Assembly (NCBI RefSeq): GCF_009796865.1
Contig: NZ_CP047028.1
Location: forward strand, 1,798,001-1,862,000
DNA from: Formosa sp. L2A11
GTDB lineage: Bacteria > Bacteroidota > Bacteroidia > Flavobacteriales > Flavobacteriaceae
Direction: 5' to 3'
Length of the DNA stretch: 64,000 nt
Shown: piece by piece, positions 45,390-54,997 of the stretch
How the letters are laid out: each line of letters starts with the position of its first letter
Numbering within the stretch: the stretch's first letter is position 1
Notes under the pieces: model-generated
Seen by the model: only the letters and a program-made list of their open reading frames with translations
The model's database searches: none
What the model was told of the DNA's origin: nothing
Translations under genes and position numbers: made by a program

Positions 45390-46679
45390 TTGAAGCACTT
45401 ACTATTCCTTACCACCAATAATTTAGCCACTAATCCGCGTCTTGTAAAAGAAGTGCAGTTGGCTTTGCAACTCCGGTATCGTGTAACTATTATAATGTTT
45501 AAACTTAATAATTGGAGCGATGCTAAAAGTATTCAGCTAAAAGATCAATTATTAAAAATTAATAATAACGACGAAAGTTATTTAACTATAGAAGAAATTG
45601 AAGCTATTCCTTCAAATAAATTAAAATGGATTTATTTAGGAATTTCAGAAAAGTTAGCAAAAAAAATATCTGGTTTAATTTCAACACATTTTAAATTAAA
45701 TGCTTTAGCGAATAATAGAAGGTCTTTACAGATCTACGATTTAGCAAAAAAGAATAAAGATATACCTGATTTAATCTGTGCCCATAATATGGGGGCTTTA
45801 TATCCTGCTCATGAGTTAAGTGAGTTGTGGAACGTGCCCTTTGTTTTCGACGTAGAAGATTATCATCCTGGCGAAATCGTTTCCACAGATGGAGAAACGG
45901 CCAAGAACCGTACCGAGTTTTTAATGAAATCATTTTTACCGAAAGCTAAAAGTCTAACATTTGCTAGTCCGCTTATAGGTAAGTATACTCTAGATTTAAT
46001 AGGAGGGCATCCTAGTCATGCTGTCGTGTTAAATGGATTTAATGATAATGAATTCAGTTTGTTATCGAGTTCAGAACATGATTTAAATAAAAAAGAAACA
46101 GCTTTAAAATTGGTTTGGTTTAGCCAAAAGATTAGTTTTGGACGCGGTTTAGAACAGTTATTTAAAGCTTTAGAAGTGATTTCAAAATCAGACACTAACA
46201 TAGACCTAAGTTTAACGCTTATAGGTGAATTAGATTCAAATTTTGAGACACAAGAACTTTTAAAAATTTGTAAAGAATTAGAACATACAAATTTGAGTAT
46301 AACCATAAATGAACCTTTAGGACAACAAGAGCTACATGCCACATTAAATCAGTTTGATATTGGTTTGGCACTAGAATTTAATTCTAGAGACCTAAACAGA
46401 CAAATATGCTTAACCAACAAAATTATAACGTATGCTCAAGCTGGATTATATATTTTAGCAACAAATACAAAAGCGCAAGAACAGTTTATAACGGATTATC
46501 CTGAACTAGGTGTTTTGAGCGATCAATCTGAGTTTGAAATTTCAGAAACCATAGTAAAACTGTATCAGCATAAAGATCAAATTAAAGCGAATAAACCATC
46601 TAGATTCCAAAAAGGAAAAACTTTAAGTTGGGATGCAGAACAAATTAAAATTCAAGAACTTTGGAATCAAATACTATAA
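45390..46679 (+). CDS. GT-B glycosyltransferase (family 4-like), TTG start
   Basis: The 429-residue protein begins MKHLLFLTTNNLATNPRLVKEVQLA, has a DVEDYHPGE segment in the N-terminal domain and a donor domain with LVWFSQKISFGRGLEQLFKAL and LALEFNSRDLNRQICLTNKIITYAQAG. This follows the GT-B plan, although the usual E-x7-E is weak. The start is TTG, 10 bp after the upstream stop; no ATG lies nearby in frame. Confidence 0.75.
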   Translation: MKHLLFLTTNNLATNPRLVKEVQLALQLRYRVTIIMFKLNNWSDAKSIQLKDQLLKINNNDESYLTIEEIEAIPSNKLKWIYLGISEKLAKKISGLISTHFKLNALANNRRSLQIYDLAKKNKDIPDLICAHNMGALYPAHELSELWNVPFVFDVEDYHPGEIVSTDGETAKNRTEFLMKSFLPKAKSLTFASPLIGKYTLDLIGGHPSHAVVLNGFNDNEFSLLSSSEHDLNKKETALKLVWFSQKISFGRGLEQLFKALEVISKSDTNIDLSLTLIGELDSNFETQELLKICKELEHTNLSITINEPLGQQELHATLNQFDIGLALEFNSRDLNRQICLTNKIITYAQAGLYILATNTKAQEQFITDYPELGVLSDQSEFEISETIVKLYQHKDQIKANKPSRFQKGKTLSWDAEQIKIQELWNQIL

Positions 46680-46690
46680 AAAATAACGTT

Positions 46691-47938
46691 TTGAAAACAG
46701 TACTCATTATATATCCGCATTGGGTTCCTGCAAATTTAGCAGGAGTGCAAAGACCACGTTTAATAGGTAACTACTTAAAGCAATTTGGTTGGAAACCCTT
46801 ATTACTTACCGTAGATTCTAAATATTATGAGGAAACTCCAGATCCGCATATTTCTAAAACAGCTTCAGAAGATATTGAAGTCATATATACAAAAGCATAT
46901 AAGGTTTCAAAACCAAGAATTATAGGAGATATTGGCTTAAGAGCATATCCTTTTCTTAAAGAAAAAGCGTTACAAATATGTAAAGAGCGTAAGATAGATT
47001 GTATTTGGATTCCGATACCATCATTTTATACTGCTATTTTAGGTCGTGTAATACATGATAAAACAGGGATTCCTTATGGAATTGATTATATCGATCCATG
47101 GGTTCGTGATATCACAAATCAAAACGATACTAGAGCAAAACTTAGTCAAACAGTGGCTAGAACTTTAGAGCCTTATGCTGTTAAAAAAGCAGCGTTTATA
47201 ACAGGAGTATCTACACCGTATTACTGGCCAGTAATTGAACGTAATTTTAAGACACCACCGGTGCATGCAGGTATGCCTTATGGTTTCGACCCAAACGATC
47301 ATAAATTGAAATTAGAGGGGTTAAAAATGCCATGGGATGGTATAGAGAATTGTAAGCCTTGGATTTATGCAGGGGCCTTTCTTCCAAATTCACATTTATT
47401 CATGGATTGCTTTTTTAATGCCATTAAAACATTAAAAGATAATGGAAATTGGGATGCAGATATTAAACTGTTTTTTATAGGAACAGGTCCATATCCCGCT
47501 AAGCGTATAACGGCTTATGCAGCAGATTATGGACTAGAAGATATTGTTGTAGAGCAAAGAGAACGTCAGCCTTTTTTAAATATTTTAAACTATTTATCGC
47601 AGGCAGATCGCGTCATGTTATTTGGAAGTACAGAGAAACATTATACAGCCTCAAAAACATTTCAATGTTTGTTAAGCGAACGTCCGTTGTTTACTGTTTT
47701 ACACGCAGAAAGTTCTGCGGTAAAGGTTATTCAAGATGTTAAAGCAGATGCATATTTAGTGCCTTATACTGAAGGTGATACTAAAGCTAAAATTGTAGAT
47801 GAAATGGTAAATGTTTTAAATCCATATCAAAATGTTGCATCTTGGTCTCCAGAATTACAATTGTTAGATCAATATTCTTCTAAACAATCAGCGAAAGTGT
47901 TGGCTGAAGTTATGGATGAAGTTTTAAACCAAAACTAA
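46691..47938 (+). CDS. GT-B glycosyltransferase-like protein, TTG start
   Basis: I start this protein of about 415 residues at TTG 46691 (LKTVLIIYPHWVPANLAGVQRPRL), which begins at the first conserved strand; a frame from 46661 overlaps the upstream gene. The N-terminal motif, IDCIWIPIPSFYTAILGRVI, GIDYIDPWVRD and a donor-side FGSTEKHYTASKTFQCLLS match glycan glycosyltransferases that resemble family 4. Substrate unknown. Confidence 0.72.
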   Translation: MKTVLIIYPHWVPANLAGVQRPRLIGNYLKQFGWKPLLLTVDSKYYEETPDPHISKTASEDIEVIYTKAYKVSKPRIIGDIGLRAYPFLKEKALQICKERKIDCIWIPIPSFYTAILGRVIHDKTGIPYGIDYIDPWVRDITNQNDTRAKLSQTVARTLEPYAVKKAAFITGVSTPYYWPVIERNFKTPPVHAGMPYGFDPNDHKLKLEGLKMPWDGIENCKPWIYAGAFLPNSHLFMDCFFNAIKTLKDNGNWDADIKLFFIGTGPYPAKRITAYAADYGLEDIVVEQRERQPFLNILNYLSQADRVMLFGSTEKHYTASKTFQCLLSERPLFTVLHAESSAVKVIQDVKADAYLVPYTEGDTKAKIVDEMVNVLNPYQNVASWSPELQLLDQYSSKQSAKVLAEVMDEVLNQN

Positions 47939-47943
47939 ATAAT

Positions 47944-49113
47944 TTGAAAAAATTAGCAATAGTCACGACGCATCCTATACAATATTATGCACCTTGGTTT
48001 AGATTAATGGCTGAGAGACAAAATGTAGCCATTAAAGTGTTTTATACATGGTCTCAAGCTGCAGCAGAAGTAAAAGATAAAACATTTGGTAGAACTATTA
48101 AATGGGACATTCCATTATTAGATGGATATACTTACGAGTTTATAAATAATATTTCGGCAGATCCAGGAACACACCATAAAAACGGAATTGATTGTCCAGA
48201 ATTAAATGATAAAATTAATAACTGGAAACCAGACGCTATTTTAATCTTTGGATGGTACTTAAAAAGTCACTTAAATGCGATGACCTATTTTAAGGGAAAA
48301 ATACCTGTTTGGTTTAGAGGCGACTCTACATTGCTAGATGATAGCCCTGGAATTAGACAAGTATTACGAAAATATTATTTAACATATATATACAGGTCAA
48401 TAGATAAAGCATTTTATGTAGGTTCTCAGAATAAAGCCTATTTTAAATCCGTAGGATTAAAAGAGAGTCAATTAATATTGGCACCTCATGCGATTGATAA
48501 TGAGCGCTTTAATGATTCGGAAAATGATAATTATGAGGGTTTAGCTTTAAATTGGCGTAAAGAGCTAGGCTATGCTTCAGATGATTTAGTCGTGTTATTT
48601 GCTGGTAAATTTGAATCTAAAAAGCAACCCGATTTTTTATTGAAAGCGGTTCAAAAAGTAAATAAAACTTTAAAAAAACCTTTAAAGTTATTAATGGTTG
48701 GTCATGGACCTCTAGAAAATGAATTACTTGAGTTAGCAGAAAATGATTCTAATATAAAATTTATACCTTTCCAGAATCAGAGTAAAATGCCTATTTTATA
48801 TCGTTTAGGAAATGTGTTTTGTTTACCATCTAAAGGCCCAGGAGAAACTTGGGGATTGGCTATAAATGAGGCTATGGCTTCTTCTAGACCCGTTATTGTG
48901 AGTACTAAGGTAGGTTGTGCTACAGATGTTATAAATGTTGGTTCTAATGGTTTTGTCTTTAATTTTAATGATGAAGCAGAGTTATTGGATGTGTTTAGTT
49001 CTCTTTCATTAGAACGTTTGAAAACTATGGGAGAAGTCTCAAAAAAAGATATTAATCAATGGAATTTTAAAGCTATCGTTGAAGCTCTAGAAAGTAATTT
49101 AAAAGAAGATTAA
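47944..49113 (+). CDS. GT4-type glycosyltransferase, TTG start
   Basis: The 389-residue GT-B protein has KKLAIVTTHPIQYYAPWFRLMA at the N-terminus, a donor domain with LVVLFAGKFESKKQPDFLLKA and LLMVGHGPLENEL, and the E-x7-E region GPGETWGLAINEAMASSRPV. These are clear family-4 features. It starts at TTG 47944, 5 bp after the upstream stop. Its neighbours on both sides are nearly contiguous. Confidence 0.85.
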   Translation: MKKLAIVTTHPIQYYAPWFRLMAERQNVAIKVFYTWSQAAAEVKDKTFGRTIKWDIPLLDGYTYEFINNISADPGTHHKNGIDCPELNDKINNWKPDAILIFGWYLKSHLNAMTYFKGKIPVWFRGDSTLLDDSPGIRQVLRKYYLTYIYRSIDKAFYVGSQNKAYFKSVGLKESQLILAPHAIDNERFNDSENDNYEGLALNWRKELGYASDDLVVLFAGKFESKKQPDFLLKAVQKVNKTLKKPLKLLMVGHGPLENELLELAENDSNIKFIPFQNQSKMPILYRLGNVFCLPSKGPGETWGLAINEAMASSRPVIVSTKVGCATDVINVGSNGFVFNFNDEAELLDVFSSLSLERLKTMGEVSKKDINQWNFKAIVEALESNLKED

Positions 49114-49118
49114 ATTAA

Positions 49119-50402
49119 ATGGGAGGATGGACTCTTATAGGCTGTATCGCTGTTATGTATTTAGGATTCTTATTCGTTAAACGTTTAGGAAAAAGCGTGC
49201 CTATATTAGAGTTAATGACTTTAATAGCAGGATTACAATGGATTATTGGCCCTATAATAGAATATGCTAATCCATCTCACCATTATAAATATCATATGTA
49301 TGTAGATCAAGGAACTTATATGAGTTTTATTGTTCCTGCATATTTAGCCTTTATGTTATTAGTGCTTTATGGAATTAAAAAGACGACAACTTATAAACTG
49401 CCTATATCTAAATTAGAAAATTTTTCTAAATATGGTTTAATAATTTTTGGTATTGGAGTAGTGTTTGATTTAGGAGGAGGTTTTTTACCAGGAGCTTTAA
49501 AGTTTTTTGGTTTTTTACTTTCAAATTTCAAGTTTGCAGGAGCTATAATTTTATTCTTTTCAAAAGATGCTTTACTAAAAAAAGTGTTTTATGGTGCAAT
49601 TGCTTATCTTTTTGTAATGGCTTTAGCAAAAGCTTTGTTTCATGATTTAATTTTGTGGTCTGTTTTCTTTTATATGTTTTGGGCAATAAAAAATAAACCT
49701 TCTATCAGCTTTATTCTAACAACGTTTTTAATTGGTGCTTTATCTTTAACAACATTGCAAACCATAAAGGCAGCCTACCGGAGTCAAGTCTGGAACGGCT
49801 ATTCTGGAAATAAATTAGAATTATTTTTCACTTTAATGACAGAATCAATAGAAGCAGGGGATACAACAAATGAAGCTGAAGAAGGAGAAGTAGGTACAAA
49901 TGTAAGATTGAATCAGGGTTGGATTATAAGTGCTGTAATGTATCATATACCTGACTTTAGCCCTTATTTAGAAGGAGAAACTATAGAAAGTGCTGTTTTT
50001 TCTTCTGCTTTACCTCGCTTTTTAAATCCGAATAAATCAAAAGCTGGAGGTCAAGAAAATTTTAGAAGATTTTCAGGTTTAGAATTAACTGATGGGACAT
50101 CTATGGGAATTAGTATTATAGGTGAAGCTTATGGTAATTACGGTGTTACGGGAGGGATTCTCTTTATGGGGATTTGGGGGTTTTTCTTAGCTAAAGTTTG
50201 GTCTAGATTATTAAAAATAGTTTTAAGTAACATTGTTTTTGTAGCTTTCTTACCATTAGTATTCTTACAAGTTATTAAAGCAGAAACAGAATTGGTGGTT
50301 GTTTTAAATCATTTAATAAAATCAATCATAGTTGTACTGATGTTTTTCTGGTATGCTAAGAATTATATGAATTGGAAATTTTCAAATGGGACTAAAGCTT
50401 AA
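49119..50402 (+). CDS. Wzy-like polysaccharide polymerase / O-antigen ligase-type membrane protein
   Basis: The 427-residue protein has about ten predicted helices and a large hydrophilic loop around residues 215-320, the layout of Wzy polymerases, which are too variable to confirm by motif. It sits among glycosyltransferases. It should join repeat units in the periplasm, a role that normally goes with a Wzx flippase, yet no flippase is present in the window. It overlaps the next gene by 17 bp. Confidence 0.6.
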   Translation: MGGWTLIGCIAVMYLGFLFVKRLGKSVPILELMTLIAGLQWIIGPIIEYANPSHHYKYHMYVDQGTYMSFIVPAYLAFMLLVLYGIKKTTTYKLPISKLENFSKYGLIIFGIGVVFDLGGGFLPGALKFFGFLLSNFKFAGAIILFFSKDALLKKVFYGAIAYLFVMALAKALFHDLILWSVFFYMFWAIKNKPSISFILTTFLIGALSLTTLQTIKAAYRSQVWNGYSGNKLELFFTLMTESIEAGDTTNEAEEGEVGTNVRLNQGWIISAVMYHIPDFSPYLEGETIESAVFSSALPRFLNPNKSKAGGQENFRRFSGLELTDGTSMGISIIGEAYGNYGVTGGILFMGIWGFFLAKVWSRLLKIVLSNIVFVAFLPLVFLQVIKAETELVVVLNHLIKSIIVVLMFFWYAKNYMNWKFSNGTKA

Positions 50403-51381
50403 TTACATTTTCAGAAAACGCCTACCTCAATATAATAGTATTGAAGAGTTGTTTGGTGCTATTCAAGCTAGACTTAAAGATAACGTAGATGTAGAAAGCC
50501 AAGAACTACAATTTTCAGGAGGGAGTCCTATTGTCATTTTAAAAAATATTTTAAATTTCAAAAAGAAGTCTGTAAATCAAGTTAATCATATTACTGGAGA
50601 TGTAAACTACATGGCCTTGGTTACAGGAAGTAAATCTGTACTCACTATTCATGATATTGGCTCTATTTTAAAAGGCAACATATTAAAACGCACTTATCTT
50701 AAGCTTGTTTGGTTTACTTTACCATCCATGTTTATTAAGAAAATTACAGTGATTTCAGAATTTACAAAAAATGAATTAACTAAAGTTATTCCTTTTGCTA
50801 CGGATAAAATTCAAGTGGTTTATAACCCTGTGAATTCGCAATTGGTTTATTGTCCGAAGAAAAAGGTATCTGTTTGTCCAAATATTTTATTGATAGGAAC
50901 TAAGCCAAATAAAAATATTGAACGTACTTTTGAGGCTTTAAACGGAATATCTTGTAAATTAACGATAATAGGTAAATTGACAGAAATTCAGTTAGCGCTT
51001 TTAAAAACGTACAACTTAGAATATAAGTCAATGTTTCAAATTCCTTACAATGATATTGTTGAAGCTTATAAATCATCTGATTTGGTTTTGTTTGCTTCAA
51101 CTTATGAAGGTTTTGGAATGCCAATTATAGAAGCTCAGGCTATTGGTCGTCCCGTAATTACGTCTAATATTGGAGCTATGAAGGAGGTTGCGTTGGATAG
51201 TGCTTATTTAGTAGATCCATATAATATTGATGAGATAAGAACAGGAGTGAAGACTATTTTATCTGGTAAAAGTGTACAAGATGAATTAATTAGAAAAGGA
51301 CAAGAAAATGTAAAGCGGTTTCATATTGATAAAATTGCTGAAGATTATTTAACTATTTATAAGGAAGTTGCTAATGCCTAA
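50386..51381 (+). CDS. GT4-type glycosyltransferase
   Basis: The 331-residue GT-B protein has VNHITGDVNYMALVTGSKSVLTIHDIG in the N-domain and PNILLIGTKPNKNIERTFEAL, SSDLVLFASTYEGFGMPIIEAQAIG in the donor domain, with the E-x7-E pattern. It begins inside the end of the polymerase-like gene and overlaps the next gene by 8 bp, so translation is coupled on both sides. Substrate unknown. Confidence 0.85.
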   Translation: MGLKLNYIFRKRLPQYNSIEELFGAIQARLKDNVDVESQELQFSGGSPIVILKNILNFKKKSVNQVNHITGDVNYMALVTGSKSVLTIHDIGSILKGNILKRTYLKLVWFTLPSMFIKKITVISEFTKNELTKVIPFATDKIQVVYNPVNSQLVYCPKKKVSVCPNILLIGTKPNKNIERTFEALNGISCKLTIIGKLTEIQLALLKTYNLEYKSMFQIPYNDIVEAYKSSDLVLFASTYEGFGMPIIEAQAIGRPVITSNIGAMKEVALDSAYLVDPYNIDEIRTGVKTILSGKSVQDELIRKGQENVKRFHIDKIAEDYLTIYKEVANA

Positions 51382-52513
51382 GAAAGAAAAAATATTAATT
51401 TTTATAGATTGGTTTTTGCCAGGTTACAAAGCCGGTGGACCAATTCAGTCTGTAAATAATATTGTGTTTCATCTTCATGATGAATTTGATATTTCTATAG
51501 TGACTTCAAATAAAGATTTAGGGGAATCTGCTCCTTATAAAGATTTAGAGTTTAATACTTGGCAAGTCAAAACAAATTATAAAGTGATGTATTTAGATGA
51601 TGAACATCAGAATAGCAAGCTTTATAAAAAATTGATTGAAGAGGAAGATTATAATTATGTGTATTTTAATTCTTTATTTTCGGTAAAATTCACATTACTT
51701 CCATTATGGACATTCAGAAAGACATCCTTAAAGCAGATTTTAGCACCCAGAGGTATGGTTGGTAAAGGGGCTTTAGCTATAAAACCTTTAAAAAAGAAAG
51801 TGTTTATCTCTTTATTTAAATTAAACGGATTGCATAAAAAAGTAGTTTGGCATGCAACTTCTGGTTTAGAAAAAGAAGAAATTGAAGATCAGTTTGGGCA
51901 CGATTTAGATATTCGTATAGCTCCAAATTTGTCTTCTAAAATGGGAGTATATCAAGATAAAGAAAAAGAAGTGAAAAGTTTAAATGTATTTTTCCTTTCT
52001 AGAATTGCACTAAAGAAAAATTTACTAAAAGCTTTAGAGTATTTATCTCATACCAATTCTGATTATAAAATTAAGTTTTCAATAATTGGTCCGATAGATG
52101 AAGCAGACTATTGGCAATCTTGTGAAGCATACATAAAAAAAATGCCGAAACATGTTGAGGTAACTTATTTAGGAGCAATTCCTAATTATAAATTAAAAGA
52201 CACATTAAAAAATCAGCATGTATTGTTATTACCGACTATGCATGAGAATTTCGGACATGTAATTATGGAATCTTGGCAAAATGGATGTCCCATTATAATT
52301 TCAGACCAAACACCATGGGATGAACTTCAAGAAAAACATATAGGATATTCTGTACCTTTGTCTAAACCTGAAGCGTTTGTAAATAAAATCAATTTTTTTG
52401 CAGAAATGAATGAGGTTAGTTTTAATACATGGTCTAAATTTTCTTATGATTTTGCAGCAATATTTACTCAAAAACCACAACTTGTAATCGATACTAAGAA
52501 ATTATTTAAATAG
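51374..52513 (+). CDS. GT4-type glycosyltransferase
   Basis: The 379-residue protein has ILIFIDWFLPGYKAGGPIQSVNNIV, a donor-side VFFLSRIALKKNLLKALEYL and LLPTMHENFGHVIMESWQNGCPIIISD, all typical family-4 features including the paired glutamates. I use the ATG at 51374, which overlaps the upstream stop; a TTG two codons earlier is the alternative. Substrate unknown. Confidence 0.85.
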   Translation: MPKKEKILIFIDWFLPGYKAGGPIQSVNNIVFHLHDEFDISIVTSNKDLGESAPYKDLEFNTWQVKTNYKVMYLDDEHQNSKLYKKLIEEEDYNYVYFNSLFSVKFTLLPLWTFRKTSLKQILAPRGMVGKGALAIKPLKKKVFISLFKLNGLHKKVVWHATSGLEKEEIEDQFGHDLDIRIAPNLSSKMGVYQDKEKEVKSLNVFFLSRIALKKNLLKALEYLSHTNSDYKIKFSIIGPIDEADYWQSCEAYIKKMPKHVEVTYLGAIPNYKLKDTLKNQHVLLLPTMHENFGHVIMESWQNGCPIIISDQTPWDELQEKHIGYSVPLSKPEAFVNKINFFAEMNEVSFNTWSKFSYDFAAIFTQKPQLVIDTKKLFK

Positions 52514-52530
52514 AATAAAAAATAAATATA

Positions 52531-53478
52531 ATGAAAAGAATATTAATAACTGGAGGAGCAGGTTTTGTAGGTTCACATTTATGTGAACGCTTATTAAACG
52601 AAGGTAATGAAGTAATTTGTTTAGATAATTATTTTACAGGAAGTAAAAAGAATATCGAACATTTAATGGATCATCATTATTTTGAATTGGTACGTCACGA
52701 TGTGACAGAACCTTTCATGATTGAAGCTGATGAAATTTATAACATGGCGTGTCCTGCATCACCAGTACATTATCAATATAATCCTATAAAAACGATTAAA
52801 ACGTCTGTAATGGGAGCGATTAATATGTTAGGTTTAGCAAAACGTGTTAAAGCTAAAATATTACAAGCATCGACTAGTGAAGTATATGGAGATCCTGCAG
52901 TACATCCCCAACCAGAATCGTATTGGGGAAATGTAAATCCAATTGGATTACGTTCTTGTTATGATGAAGGAAAACGTTGTGCTGAAACGTTGTTTATGGA
53001 TTATCATTTACAGAATCAGGTTGATGTTAAGATTATTAGAATTTTTAATACCTATGGTCCAAATATGAATCCTAATGATGGGCGTGTCGTATCTAACTTC
53101 ATCGTCCAAGCATTAAAAGGTCAGGACATTACGATGTTCGGAGACGGAAGTCAGACACGTTCTTTTCAGTATGTTGATGATTTAGTAGAAGGATCTATTC
53201 GTATGATGGGAAGCCGAGATGGTTTCACAGGCCCTGTAAACATTGGTAATCCAGTAGAATTTACTATGATGGAATTGGCAAGTAAAGTTATAGAAATGAC
53301 TAATTCTACGTCTAAAATTATTTATTTACCATTACCTCAAGACGATCCTTTACAACGTAAACCGGTTATTGATTTAGCTAAGAAGGAATTAAACGGATGG
53401 GAACCAAAAATTCATTTAGAAGAAGGTTTGGTAAAAACAATTAGCTACTTCGATAATTTACTTAAAGCTGAACACTAA
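52531..53478 (+). CDS. UDP-glucuronate decarboxylase (UDP-xylose synthase)
   Basis: The 315-residue SDR has [20 protein letters not shown], the diagnostic [36 protein letters not shown] and the [19 protein letters not shown] active-site region of UXS enzymes, with catalytic Tyr and Lys in CYDEGKR. It converts UDP-GlcA from the upstream dehydrogenase to UDP-xylose, predicting xylose in the polymer. Confidence 0.93.
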   Translation: MKRILITGGAGFVGSHLCERLLNEGNEVICLDNYFTGSKKNIEHLMDHHYFELVRHDVTEPFMIEADEIYNMACPASPVHYQYNPIKTIKTSVMGAINMLGLAKRVKAKILQASTSEVYGDPAVHPQPESYWGNVNPIGLRSCYDEGKRCAETLFMDYHLQNQVDVKIIRIFNTYGPNMNPNDGRVVSNFIVQALKGQDITMFGDGSQTRSFQYVDDLVEGSIRMMGSRDGFTGPVNIGNPVEFTMMELASKVIEMTNSTSKIIYLPLPQDDPLQRKPVIDLAKKELNGWEPKIHLEEGLVKTISYFDNLLKAEH

Positions 53479-53479
53479 T

Positions 53480-54019
53480 TTGAAAACGGATTTATCAACT
53501 TATAATAATAACTGGTATCAGCCAGGAAGTAAACTTAAAATCTTACTCTGGTATTTTGTTAATGTGTTGTTTTTTATAAATCCTTTAAATCCTGTGTCTA
53601 GTATAAAAGTGTTTCTTTTGAAACGTTTTGGAGCTAAAATAGGTACAGGGGTTGTCATAAAGCCTGGTGTGAATATAAAATATCCATGGTTATTAACTAT
53701 TGGTGATTATTCATGGATAGGAGAGAAGGTTTGGATCGATAATCTAGCAAAAGTGACTATAGGTAATCATGCTTGTATATCTCAAGAAGCCATGTTATTA
53801 TGTGGGAATCATAATTATAAAAAATCGACTTTCGATTTAATGATTGGAGAAATTATAATTGATAATGGGGCTTGGATTGGAGCAAAATCTGTTGTTTGTC
53901 CGGGTGTAATTGTGGAATCCCATGCTATTTTAGCAGTAAATTCTGTAGCGACAAAAACATTAGAAGCAAATTATATTTATCAAGGAAACCCAGCAAAACA
54001 AATACGAAAAAGAGAATAA
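53480..54019 (+). CDS. wcaF: WcaF-like O-acetyltransferase, TTG start
   Basis: The 179-residue hexapeptide acyltransferase closely follows the WcaF plan: NWYQPGSKLKILLWYFVNVLFF, GTGVVIKPGVNIKYPWLLTIGDYSWIGEKVWIDNL, the catalytic-region LLCGNHNYKKSTFDLM and YIYQGNPAKQIRKRE. It probably acetylates a sugar such as fucose. The start is TTG at 53480, 1 bp after the UXS stop. Confidence 0.88.
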   Translation: MKTDLSTYNNNWYQPGSKLKILLWYFVNVLFFINPLNPVSSIKVFLLKRFGAKIGTGVVIKPGVNIKYPWLLTIGDYSWIGEKVWIDNLAKVTIGNHACISQEAMLLCGNHNYKKSTFDLMIGEIIIDNGAWIGAKSVVCPGVIVESHAILAVNSVATKTLEANYIYQGNPAKQIRKRE

Positions 54020-54023
54020 ACTA

Positions 54024-54779
54024 ATGAAAGTTTCGATAATTACAGCTACATATAATAGTGAAAAAACTATAGAAGATTGCTTTAAATCTGTTTTAAATCA
54101 AAGTTATGATAACATTGAATATATTATAATTGACGGAGCTTCTACAGATGGAACATTAAATATTCTTGAAACTTTTAAGCAAAAACATAAAAATATAATT
54201 AGTGTGTCTGAACCTGATAAAGGTATTTATGATGCATTAAATAAAGGAATTGAAAAAGCGACTGGAGATGTTGTTGGTTTTTTGCATTCTGATGATTTTT
54301 TTGCTTCAAATGAAACAATTAGTCATATTGTTAGTGCATTCAATTTAGAAGATATAGACGGTGTTTATGGTGATTTACATTACATAAATGCTACAAATTC
54401 TGAAAAAATTGTTAGAAATTGGAAGAGTCAACCCTTCTTAACAAAATTATTAAAACAAGGTTGGATGCCAGCTCATCCGACTTTGTTTTTAAAAAAAGCA
54501 GTCTATATAAAGCACGGATTATTCAATTTAAATTTTAAAATAGCAGCAGATTACGATTTAATGTTACGTATTTTTAAAGATGTTACGCTTCAATTTAAAT
54601 ATCTTCCAGAAGTAATTACTAAAATGCGAGTAGGAGGAGCAAGTAATAGAAGTTTGAAAAATATCTGGTTAAAAACAAGAGAGGATTATATGGCTGTAAA
54701 AGGTAATAAATTAGGAAGTCCGATACTCGTTATATGTTCTAAAAACTTATCTAAGATTCCTCAATTATTTAAAAAGTAA
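54024..54779 (+). CDS. GT2 family glycosyltransferase (WcaE-like)
   Basis: The 251-residue enzyme has MKVSIITATYNSEKTIEDC, IIIDGASTDGT, SEPDKGIYDALNKGI and a HSDD acidic motif, the short WcaE-type family-2 pattern. It is a paralogue of the gene at 36906. It follows wcaF by 4 bp and is the last glycosyltransferase before a 218-bp gap and the assembly genes. Confidence 0.87.
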   Translation: MKVSIITATYNSEKTIEDCFKSVLNQSYDNIEYIIIDGASTDGTLNILETFKQKHKNIISVSEPDKGIYDALNKGIEKATGDVVGFLHSDDFFASNETISHIVSAFNLEDIDGVYGDLHYINATNSEKIVRNWKSQPFLTKLLKQGWMPAHPTLFLKKAVYIKHGLFNLNFKIAADYDLMLRIFKDVTLQFKYLPEVITKMRVGGASNRSLKNIWLKTREDYMAVKGNKLGSPILVICSKNLSKIPQLFKK

Positions 54780-54997
54780 AAACTATTTTTGCAAAATAAG
54801 ATACAAAGAAATGCCTTTTAAGTATTTTTTTGACTAAGTTTTGTATATTTCTATATTAAACAGAAATTAATGTCTCTAATTTTATTAAGGACATTAGGTC
54901 TTTAGATTTTTTGTTTTAGAATTTTATTTTTTATTAAACCAACCCCAAATTGTACAATATTTAATGACGTTGCACAGTTGTATTTAAATAGCTATTA

